In this document: positions 6,990 through 13,457 of the stretch, in pieces
Position numbering within the stretch: position 1 is the first letter of the stretch
Layout: the number at the start of each line of letters is the position of its first letter
Assembly: GCA_963822765.1 (NCBI GenBank)
Contig: CAWGJL010000009.1
Coordinates: 86,405 to 150,404, forward strand
Source: Palsa-504 sp963822765
GTDB taxonomy: Bacteria; Actinomycetota; Actinomycetes; Streptosporangiales; Streptosporangiaceae
Direction: 5' to 3'
DNA: 64,000 nt
The notes under the pieces: model-generated
What the model saw: the letters and a program-made list of their open reading frames with translations, nothing else
What the model was told of the DNA's origin: nothing
The model's database searches: none
Made by a program: the position numbers and the translations under genes

Positions 6990-7639
6990 TGACGGCGAGC
7001 GGAAGCGAGCCGGATCTGTCGGCTTTCCAGCTGAAGGTGGCCAGGCTGTTCTTCGCCCTGCCTGCCAGTCAGGGCTTCTTGCTAGCGGGAGGAGCGGCCC
7101 TGCTCGCGCAGCACCTGACGGCACGGCCCACTGAAGACCTGGACTTCTTCACCGCCCCCTAGCGCGGGCACGTTCCCGCCGCGCGCGATGCTCTGGAGGC
7201 CGCAGCCAGCGAGCGAGGCTGGTCGGTGCAGCGAATCCATGACAGCGACACGTTCTGCCGGATGGTAATCCGCGGTACTGACGATGGAGTCCTGGTTGAC
7301 CTGGCCGTTAACGCGCCGCCGGACCTTCCGGCCTCGGCGACCCCAGCCGGGCCGACGCTCGCGCCGGAAGAACTCGCTGGCCATAAGCTGCTCGCCCTAT
7401 TTGACCGGGCCGCCGCGCGAGACTTCGCCGACGTCTACGTCCTGGCGCACCGGTTCGGTAAGGACGTCCTGCTTGCGCGGGCTGCCCAGATCGACGCTGG
7501 CTTCGACGCCGAGGTGCTCGCCGGCATGTTCGCCACCATCGACCGGTTCACGGACGACGAGATCCCCGTGCCCGACGGCTCGTCCGCGGTTGAGCTGCGA
7601 ACGTTCTACGCAGCCTGGCGATCAGAGCTAGCAACGTAG
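6989..7639 (+). pseudogene. AbiEii-type nucleotidyltransferase toxin interrupted by one stop codon
   Basis: The frame starting at ATG 6989 encodes FFALPASQGFLLAGGAALLA and TEDLDFFTAP, the G-G...D-x-D signature of AbiEii/AbiGii-type nucleotidyltransferase toxins. It meets a TAG at 7160-7162, then continues in the same frame to 7639 with LAPEELAGHKLLALFDRAAA and RDFADVYVLAH, the conserved helical half of the family. Only this codon separates the halves, so it is a recent nonsense mutation or a base error. Truncated after the first motif, the protein would be inactive. Family members nucleotidylate target RNA or use NTP to stop growth, giving phage resistance. Confidence 0.8.
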
Positions 7640-7694
7640 GCCGGAAAGCTGACAGTCCGCTCATTGGACTGCTAATGGCACGTTAATGGCCCGG
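7602..7694. repeat. AbiEii 3' end plus att-flanking repeat and arm motifs
   Basis: From the last codons of the AbiEii gene through 7661 the sequence matches 9006-9065 at roughly 85 percent by eye, including GTAGGCCGGA and AGCTGACAGTCCGCT. It is followed by the double motif GCTAATGGCACGTTAATGGC (7671-7690) that recurs at all att copies. Confidence 0.6.
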
Positions 7695-7743
7695 GTGGTA
7701 TGTGATGCCCCAAGCTCCGCAAGGTCCGGCTTCGAAGATAAGC

Positions 7744-7916
7744 CTCTGACCTGCATCTTCACTGTGGAGCGGGTGACGGGAATCGAACCCGCACTATCAG
7801 CTTGGGAATCTGTGCCGTCCGGGCCTGTCATATGGCCTGACCTGCGGAGCGGGCTGTCCGTGAGTGACCGTGAGAGACCGCTCGTCGCCGGGGTTAATGG
7901 CTCGCTAATGGCCCGG
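7744..7916. repeat. Attachment site copy 2 (3' half of tRNA-Gly plus arm)
   Basis: The 65 bp 7744-7808 are identical to 13273-13337, covering the tRNA 3' half and 22 bp beyond its CCA end. The following ~105 bp match att copies 1 and 3, ending in TTAATGGCTCGCTAATGGC at 7894-7912. Identity extending outside the tRNA gene shows that this copy and the present tRNA junction share recent ancestry by integration or recombination. Confidence 0.85.
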
Positions 7917-8023
7917 CCGACTAAGGTTGATCTAAGGGTCGAACGATTACTTCTGTCCCGACGCTTCACACTTGAGCAAGGATTTTCGCGGGCGAGAATC
8001 CCGTGGCGGCAAGGAACGAGGCG

Positions 8024-8351
8024 ATGAGCACCAGGATTCGCACCCTGCGCATCGGTGCCACCGAGTTCAAGTGGACGGCAGAGCTACACGATCCCCTGTC
8101 GGTCCGGCTGCGCGCATGGGGCGGCGGGAAAAACGGGTGCATGCTGCGCGCGGACCTCATCTCTTCGGGCGATGCGGGCCTGCAATGGGGGATGTCCCGG
8201 ACATCGCGTACCCCACTCCCAGTGTCGTCCGCGCCATCATCGAGTACGTCCTTGATCACGGTTGGGAGCCTGCGTCCGTCGGCGGACGCACGACATCGAG
8301 AGTGGAGCCGAGCTGGAGATACCGGGCTTTCACTTCACAGACCAGCTTTGA
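8024..8351 (+). pseudogene. Small conserved actinobacterial hypothetical protein, two frameshifts
   Basis: The ATG at 8024 begins MSTRIRTLRIGATEFKWTAE, then LSVRLRAWGGGKNG. After a frame change near 8190 the sequence continues as AYPTPSVVRAIIEYVLDHGW and EPASVGG. A second change near 8290 gives ELEIPGFHFTDQL and a TGA at 8349-8351. The three pieces read as one small protein of about 108 residues. Its function is unknown to me. It lies just upstream of the MazEF-type pair. Confidence 0.6.
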
Positions 8352-8391
8352 GGTAGCCATCGGTAGGTTCCGGCAGCGCGAGCCAGGGCTG

Positions 8392-8397
8392 TATACT
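8392..8397 (+). promoter_or_regulatory. -10 box TATACT of a leaderless promoter
   Basis: TATACT lies 6 nt before the ATG at 8404 of the antitoxin gene. At that distance the transcript would start at or next to the ATG, so the message is probably leaderless, common in actinobacterial toxin-antitoxin operons. No clear -35 is seen. Confidence 0.5.
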
Positions 8398-8403
8398 GAT
8401 TGT

Positions 8404-8637
8404 ATGGCAGATCCGATTACATTTCGCCCAACAGCTGAGGATACGGAGAATCTCGCCATCCTCACGGCAGACGGCACCAGCCCCACCCATGCCATCCGGC
8501 ACGCCCTCGAAATCGCCGCGCACAACAAGCGCCAGGAAGACCTGCGCGCCGACGCCGCACGACTGGCAGCCAGCCCTGAATATCAGGCAGAGATCCGCGC
8601 AGTCCGCGAAGAACTGGACGAACTCCGTGCGTGGTGA
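8404..8637 (+). CDS. Antitoxin of a MazEF-type pair
   Basis: A 77-residue protein beginning MADPITFRPTAEDTENLAIL, a ribbon-helix-helix-like N-terminus with SPTHAIRHALEIAA as the second helix region. An acidic helical tail (LRADAARLAASPEY, VREELDELRAW) would occupy the toxin cleft. I chose 8404 because the promoter lies just before it. The frame is open further upstream only because it runs into the shifted hypothetical gene. It overlaps the toxin GTG by 11 bp. Confidence 0.75.
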   Translation: MADPITFRPTAEDTENLAILTADGTSPTHAIRHALEIAAHNKRQEDLRADAARLAASPEYQAEIRAVREELDELRAW

Positions 8638-8944
8638 CGTCTACCGCCTCAAGAGACCGCGCTCTGCTCAAGGACACGAGCAGCAAGGTGAGCGCTACGC
8701 CGTCGTCGTCCAGGCCAACGCCTACGAGCACCTCTCGACCTGGCTGGTAGCCCCGACGACAACCAAGTCCTTCGGATCCATGATCCATCCCACCATCGAA
8801 CTACTCGGCCAGGATGTCCGGGTACTGGTGGAGCAGACCACCGCCGTCGACCCGCAACGCCTCGGCGACTTCGCGGGCCGCCTAGACCCGGGTGAGCTCA
8901 TGGAGATCAACGTCGCGCTCCGCGCCGTACTTGACCTCGAATAG
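8627..8944 (+). CDS. mazF: MazF-family endoribonuclease toxin
   Basis: A 105-residue MazF/PemK-fold protein, the usual length. The N-terminal VRGDVYRLKRP and GERYAVVVQANAYEHLSTWL carry the conserved strand with the substrate arginine. LVEQTTAVDPQRLGDFAGRL is the typical C-terminal segment. I chose the GTG at 8627, which gives the canonical (V/M)RGDVY start and an 11-bp overlap with the antitoxin. By family it is a sequence-specific mRNA interferase. Its stop is followed within 65 bp by an AbiEii remnant and the att-flanking repeat. Confidence 0.85.
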   Translation: MRGDVYRLKRPRSAQGHEQQGERYAVVVQANAYEHLSTWLVAPTTTKSFGSMIHPTIELLGQDVRVLVEQTTAVDPQRLGDFAGRLDPGELMEINVALRAVLDLE

Positions 8945-9006
8945 CAGGTACCTGCAGCAGCGACAGAGCGCGCCAAGACGACTCGTCCGCAGCTGCCCGG
9001 CGAGCG

Positions 9007-9065
9007 TTCTGCGCAATCTGGCGACCAGAACTGGCACCGTAGGCCGGATCAGCTGACAGTCCGCT
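9007..9065 (+). pseudogene. Remnant of an AbiEii 3' end joined to the att-flanking repeat
   Basis: In frame, 9007-9042 reads FCAIWRPELAP-stop, against FYAAWRSELAT-stop at the end of the AbiEii gene at 7607-7639. The flanking DNA matches at most positions through GTAGGCCGGATCAGCTGACAG. This unit therefore once carried an AbiEii-type toxin at the same spot beside att. Only the last dozen codons are recognisable. Confidence 0.6.
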
Positions 9066-10914
9066 GACGGGCCCCTAACCTCCGCTATTCAGCGCTGATG
9101 GGCGGTTGAGTCATCCGGCGGGTTTCGTGGCTGTGAGCTGGTGTTTCGTGCTGGACAGGTCCGGCGGCGGGCGCACCTTATGGGTGCAGGGCGATCCGGG
9201 CGGCCGGCCTTTCTTGCTTTAAAGGCGAAGAGCGCCCTGGCTCTGGGAGATTACGGGTTACCACGCCTGAATCCCCTGGAACTGGAGCGCCCTTCACCAT
9301 GCAGCGTAACGGGTGGGACCATGCCCTGAAGGTCACCGCGGACGGGAAGGGCCTGGTCGGGCACGCCGGCGCGATCCTGCTCCGCAAGGCCGCCGACCAG
9401 GCCGGGCTCACCGCCGCCCTGAGCGCGGCACTGCTGAAGAAGGGCACGTCGCCGCTGCTCGACCGGGGGGTCGTGCTGGTCTCCATGGCGGCGGCGATCG
9501 CGCTGGGCGCCACGAGCATGAGCGACATCGCCCTGCTCGCTCACCTCGCCCCCGTCCTGGGGGGCGCGCCGAGCGGTGCTACGGTCCGGCGGGCGCTGGA
9601 CCTGGCCGGGACGCCGGCCATGCTGGACCGGATCGCGCGGGCTCGCGCGAGGGCACGGGCGCACGCGTGGAAGCTGGTCGAGGCCGCCCCGGGCGGGTTC
9701 CCGTGGCTGGAGATCGCCGGGAAGATCCTGGCCGGCTGGGTCGTCATTGACATGGACGCGACCCTGGTCACCGCCCACTCCGCCAAGGAGGGGGCAGCTC
9801 CCACCTGGAAGATGGGCTTCGGCTTCCACCCGCTGGCGGGCTGGTGCCGGAATACCCGCGAGTGCCTGGACATGCTGCTCCGCCCCGGCAACGCCGGCTC
9901 GAACACCGTCACCGACCACGAGGAAGTCCTCGCCGCCTCGATCCGGCAGGTCCCCGCCCGGTTCCGGCGGAGGATCCTGGTCCGCATCGACGGGGCCGGA
10001 GCCAGCCACGACCTGGTAAAGCACCTGCTCTCCCTGTCCTCTCCCCGCCGGATCCTGCTGTTCACCTGCGGATGGATGATCACCAGTGCCGATGAGCAGG
10101 CAATCGCGCTCCTCCCCGCGAACGCATGGAAACCCGGTATCACCCAGGACGGCTCCGCGGAACAGGACAAGGACGTCGCGGAGATCACCTGCCTCATGGC
10201 TCGCGCCGGGAACTGGCCCGGCGGCCTGCGCTGGATCGCCCGCCGGGTGAAGCCGTCCCGCCGCCAGATGAGGAACCTGACGGACTACGAGAAGAAGACC
10301 GGCTGGCGGTACTCCATCACCTGCACGAACATCCCCGGCAGCGGGATCGGCGGCGTTCCCGGCAGTCACCACCCCCAGTACATCGACGTGGTCCACCGCG
10401 AGCACGCCTGCGTCGAGACCGCCGGGGTCCGCACCGCCAAGGCCATGGGCCTGCGCGCCCTCCCGTCGAAGACCTGGCAGGTCAACGCGGGGTGGGTCAT
10501 CGCCGCGAACATCGCCGCTGACCTGGCCGCCTGGACCCGCCTCCTCGGCCACCACGACGACCCCGGGCTGCGGGAAGCCAACCCGGACACGCTCCGCTAC
10601 CGGGTCTGGCACCTGCCCGCCCGCCTCGCACGCCATGCCCGGCAGCGGATCCTCGCGATCAGCCCCGACTGGCCATGGGCCGGCGCCTTCCTCACCTGCT
10701 GGCAGCGCCTCAGCGCACTGCCGGCACTCGCCTGACCAGCACGGATCATCCACTTAACGCGAAAGGAGGCACAGCCCGGCGCAGTCGGAGCCGGTGCGCA
10801 CCCGGGCACCCCGGGCGCCGCCACGCGACCAGCCCCGTCAGATAAACAGACACCACACCCGAAAACGGGTATCAGCACAATCAGTAACCAGACCTCCGAA
10901 CCCCTGAACGATTG
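9066..10914 (+). mobile_element. IS1380-family insertion sequence, boundaries approximate
   Basis: The element is inferred from the transposase gene and from its flanks. The att-flanking repeat stops near 9065 and its expected continuation (GCTAATGGC arm motif) resumes near 10917, so the IS interrupts one repeat unit. I could not align convincing terminal inverted repeats or a target duplication by eye, so the limits are approximate. Outside the transposase the noncoding flanks (9066-9298 and 10736-10914) show no other gene. Confidence 0.5.
9299..10735 (+). CDS. IS1380-family transposase
   Basis: A 478-residue DDE transposase of typical IS1380 length. Recognisable segments are the N-terminal GLVGHAGAILLRKAADQAGL, the first catalytic Asp in VVIDMDATLV, the second in ILVRIDGAGASHDLV, and the late acidic/HN region HACVETAGVRTAKAMGLRAL before LPSKTWQVNAGWV. 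The frame is intact, so the element may be active. It sits between the att-flanking repeat and att copy 3, showing insertion after the att array formed. It is oriented as the toxin-antitoxin pairs are. Confidence 0.85.
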   Translation: MQRNGWDHALKVTADGKGLVGHAGAILLRKAADQAGLTAALSAALLKKGTSPLLDRGVVLVSMAAAIALGATSMSDIALLAHLAPVLGGAPSGATVRRALDLAGTPAMLDRIARARARARAHAWKLVEAAPGGFPWLEIAGKILAGWVVIDMDATLVTAHSAKEGAAPTWKMGFGFHPLAGWCRNTRECLDMLLRPGNAGSNTVTDHEEVLAASIRQVPARFRRRILVRIDGAGASHDLVKHLLSLSSPRRILLFTCGWMITSADEQAIALLPANAWKPGITQDGSAEQDKDVAEITCLMARAGNWPGGLRWIARRVKPSRRQMRNLTDYEKKTGWRYSITCTNIPGSGIGGVPGSHHPQYIDVVHREHACVETAGVRTAKAMGLRALPSKTWQVNAGWVIAANIAADLAAWTRLLGHHDDPGLREANPDTLRYRVWHLPARLARHARQRILAISPDWPWAGAFLTCWQRLSALPALA

Positions 10915-10916
10915 AG

Positions 10917-11149
10917 GCTAATGGCCTAGGATGCGATTTGACCCAAGAAGAAATATAGGACTAGCGTTCGGATTTTACTTCCTAACTGGGCCCTGCGTCG
11001 GAGCGGGTGACGGGAATCGAACCCGCACTATCAGCTTGGGAATCTGTGCGATCCGGGCTGTCACATGGCCTGACCTGCGAGGCGAGCTTTCCATGAGAAT
11101 CCGTGAGAGACCCCTCGTTATCGGGGTTAATGGCACGCTAATGGCACGG
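10917..11149. repeat. Attachment site copy 3 (arm, 3' half of tRNA-Gly, arm)
   Basis: GCTAATGGCCTA at 10917-10928 is a left arm-like motif. 11000-11042 is the 43-bp tRNA 3'-half core, identical to copies 1 and 2 and the tRNA gene. The sequence to 11149 matches copies 1 and 2, ending TTAATGGCACGCTAATGGCA (11127-11146). No gene is seen from 10736 to 11288 apart from these elements. Confidence 0.8.
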
Positions 11150-11288
11150 CGATCTTGGCGATGGACGGGGCTGCCCTCCGACCGTCCGCTTTTCAGGCGT
11201 AGCGGTGCCTGCCAGTTCGGGTGATCAGGTCCAAGCGTGGATGGATGCTGTCGTGTGTTCGTGGCGGGGTTGGCTGGCGCTGTTATTG

Positions 11289-12062
11289 TCACTCGTGCCG
11301 TCTAGCCGTGACCGCGCTCTGCCCTGCCCTGCCCGGACTAATGGGGCGCGGTCCCTGGCGTGCAGAGCTTCGCGCTGCCAGGTAGAAGCCGATCACTACA
11401 AGACAGACTGTCTGCGGATAGGCTACGACTCGTTCAATCCCTCCTTCGCCGAGGCCAAGGTCGTGACTGCTGGCATAAGCCACCAGGCCAAGAAGCGCCG
11501 TCACTCCCGAAATAATAAAGTACATGCGCAGAAGTGCTGGTATCTTAAGAGAAAGCGCCAGGATAATGAGCGCAGCATTCCCCAGCACGAACGGGGTAGC
11601 TGCGCCTAGGCCGTGAAGTGACGGCACGCTATTCTCCGGGAAAAAGCCCACCATTATGACGCCCAGTCCGGATATGGCCATCGCGGCGAAGCCAGTTTTT
11701 GAGGCGCGGCCATTTGCGAAATAGCGGGAGACGAGCACAGATCCCAGCGTCATAGTAATACCCAACATAACAAACGACGCGTTCATCAAGTTGTGGAGCG
11801 GCGAGCAGACGTACCGTCCGTTCCAGGTCCCGCAGGCGGTGTTCCCCAGGTCGCTAATCGTATCGCGAGACAGGTTATAAGGTGGCCTCCATTGAAGCGC
11901 TACAAAGAGCTGGACGGCAAAATACTGAATACTTGTCACATAAAGAATTGGCCCGAGCTTTGGGTAATGCGCAGAATGCTGTTGCGCCCAGCGGCATGGT
12001 TTCACCAGCACAGTGAGTACCTGGCGTTGGAGCTCCTTGATCACGTTGCCGTCTAGCTGCAT
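11289..12062 (-). CDS. DUF998 family membrane protein
   Basis: About 257 residues with six or so hydrophobic segments (LYVTSIQYFAVQLFVALQW, LMNASFVMLGITMTLGSVLV, MAISGLGVIMVGFF, FVLGNAALIILALSL, MYFIISGVTALLGLVAY, TVCLVVIGFYLAA). The DUF998 hallmark NLSRDTISDLGNTAC lies in the first outside loop. I chose the ATG at 12062; the frame is open to 12176 but that extension has no family features. Codon use is notably less GC-rich than surrounding genes, which fits recent acquisition. Substrate and role are unknown. Confidence 0.7.
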   Translation of the reverse strand: MQLDGNVIKELQRQVLTVLVKPCRWAQQHSAHYPKLGPILYVTSIQYFAVQLFVALQWRPPYNLSRDTISDLGNTACGTWNGRYVCSPLHNLMNASFVMLGITMTLGSVLVSRYFANGRASKTGFAAMAISGLGVIMVGFFPENSVPSLHGLGAATPFVLGNAALIILALSLKIPALLRMYFIISGVTALLGLVAYASSHDLGLGEGGIERVVAYPQTVCLVVIGFYLAARSSARQGPRPISPGRAGQSAVTARRHE

Positions 12063-12271
12063 GAACCGAGTGTGGAGGCGCGAGCCGGCCTCCGGCCATG
12101 GGGGAAACCCCCGAGTTAACCCTGACGCCAACCCCCTGACCGCGCCCACTGAGCTGCTGCGATCCGAGGGACTCACCTGCCAGCCCGCGACCGGCTCCTG
12201 ACCGGAAAGTTGCCTACCGTAAATGGGCGCCGCGGCAGCGTACCCGTGCCGAAGGCTGCAGACACGGTCAA

Positions 12272-12300
12272 TTGTGAACGCGACTCGTATCGACTACGAT
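12272..12300 (+). promoter_or_regulatory. Promoter with overlapping dyad of the DUF5615-type toxin-antitoxin operon
   Basis: TTGTGA (12272-12277) and TACGAT (12295-12300) are separated by exactly 17 bp, a good sigma-70-type match. The -10 overlaps the inverted repeat TCGTA-TCGAC-TACGA (12285-12299), a likely antitoxin operator. The ATG at 12307 follows 6 nt after the -10, so the transcript should be leaderless. Confidence 0.6.
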
Positions 12301-12306
12301 GTAGTC

Positions 12307-12753
12307 ATGAGCAAGCGTGCGGCAACCCCCGTCAGGTTCGACCCACCGGTGGCAGACCGACTCGCCTCCTTCGTCGCGGCAAACCCTGGCATGTCATTGT
12401 CCTCTGCCGCAAACCGGCTGGTTGACGAGGCCCTGCGGATGGCCGAGCATCCCGGGATCATCTTCCGGTCCGGTCCTACCGGGCGCCGCGCCGCCCTGGC
12501 CGGAGGCCCGGACGTCTGGGAGGTCATCCGCGCCGTCAAGTCGGCACACGCGGCCGAACCCGAGTTGGCCAGCGATGACCTGGTTAACCTGGTCAGCAAT
12601 AACAGCGGGATAGCCCTGCGCCTGGTGAACACCGCGGTCCGCTACTGGGCTGCCTACCCCAGCGAGGTCGACGCGGAGATCGCCGCCGCCGACGCGGCCC
12701 AGGAAGCCGCCGAGCAGGCCTGGCTCCGCGAGCGCCGGCTGCTGGCCGGATAG
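12307..12753 (+). CDS. Antitoxin with ribbon-helix-helix and DUF433-like region
   Basis: A 148-residue protein. The N-terminus (TPVRFDPPVADRLASFVA, then SLSSAANRLVDEALRM) is a ribbon-helix-helix. It is followed by HPGIIFRSGPTGRRAALAGG and PDVWEVIRAV, the HPGI...GP.G.R A.LAG.PDVWE pattern of DUF433-like antitoxin modules. The C-terminus is helical and alanine/acid rich. The start at 12307 matches the promoter position. It ends 3 bp before the DUF5615 toxin gene, which together form a recognised toxin-antitoxin pairing. Confidence 0.75.
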   Translation: MSKRAATPVRFDPPVADRLASFVAANPGMSLSSAANRLVDEALRMAEHPGIIFRSGPTGRRAALAGGPDVWEVIRAVKSAHAAEPELASDDLVNLVSNNSGIALRLVNTAVRYWAAYPSEVDAEIAAADAAQEAAEQAWLRERRLLAG

Positions 12754-12756
12754 CTT

Positions 12757-13125
12757 ATGAGCCAGCCGCTGTTGCTGGACGAGATGTTCTCCGACGCCAT
12801 CGCCCAGCAACTCCGCGCCAAGGGCTACGACGTCACCTCGGTCGTTGCTGACCGAGCCTTGGCAGGACTCCCCGACGACCAGGTCCTGGCATACGCGACG
12901 ACTGAGGGAAGGGCTCTGGTCACCGCCAACATCAGGGACTTCGTCCCCTTGGATGGTCGCTATCGTGCCGCCGACCAGTCTCACGCGGGCCTGATCCTGA
13001 TATCAACCAAGACCTTTCCGCAGAACCGCAGTTTCCCCTCCGCGATCACAACCTCCCTCGCCACGCTGCTCAGCAGCACGGTTAAGCTCCAGTCCGGCGA
13101 GGTCCTGTTCCTCACGCGGGGCTAA
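12757..13125 (+). CDS. DUF5615 PIN-like toxin
   Basis: A 122-residue protein with the DUF5615 pattern: LLLDEMFSDAIAQQLRAKGY, then GLPDDQVLAYATTEGRALVT and ANIRDFVPL. These give the early D-E, the central D and the late N-x-x-D-F of minimal PIN-like ribonucleases. It is coupled to the preceding antitoxin with a 3-bp gap. The downstream flank, within about 40 bp, is the att-flanking repeat and then the tRNA-Gly gene. Confidence 0.8.
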   Translation: MSQPLLLDEMFSDAIAQQLRAKGYDVTSVVADRALAGLPDDQVLAYATTEGRALVTANIRDFVPLDGRYRAADQSHAGLILISTKTFPQNRSFPSAITTSLATLLSSTVKLQSGEVLFLTRG

Positions 13126-13166
13126 GCCGGACCAGACCGCCGTCTGCCCAGATGCCAATGCCTGTC

Positions 13167-13260
13167 GGCACTGTCAGCTTTAACAGCTGATGGTGGGATC
13201 GGAAGAGCACTATGCAGACACTTGATGGCGTCTGACAGATCCCGCCTACTCAGCTTGCTC
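13167..13260. repeat. tRNA-Gly-flanking repeat, intact-side copy
   Basis: This copy lies between the DUF5615 gene and the tRNA-Gly 3' end and matches 1-95 of the window. It contains TCAGC-TTTAACA-GCTGA, a 5-7-5 stem-loop resembling the anticodon arm of the tRNA, which may be a decayed core site. Confidence 0.55.
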
Positions 13261-13293
13261 TCGCACTCAAGGCTCTGACCTGCATCTTCACTG

Positions 13294-13367
13294 TGGAGCG
13301 GGTGACGGGAATCGAACCCGCACTATCAGCTTGGGAAGCTGACGTTCTACCATTGAACTACACCCGC
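13294..13367 (-). tRNA. tRNA-Gly(CCC)
   Basis: The minus strand folds as a complete cloverleaf with encoded CCA. The acceptor stem is GCGGGTG/CACCCGC, the D-arm is GTTC/GAAC, the anticodon arm is TCAGC-TTCCCAA-GCTGA (anticodon CCC), and the T-arm loop is TTCGATT. The 3' half serves as the integration target for the att array at lower coordinates. The dcd gene starts 90 bp away on the other strand. Confidence 0.95.
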
Positions 13368-13457
13368 GCGTGCGAATAGGGCCTCGTCAAGCTCACTAAC
13401 AGACGAGCCTGCACCGTCTCCGCTCAGACATGGTACAGGAACCGGTAGGTTGCCAAC

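Noticed and set aside
5504..11042. The three tRNA-like sequences as extra tRNA-Gly genes
   Set aside because: Each contains only the 3' half from the anticodon loop on; no acceptor 5' strand, D-arm or 5' anticodon strand is present.
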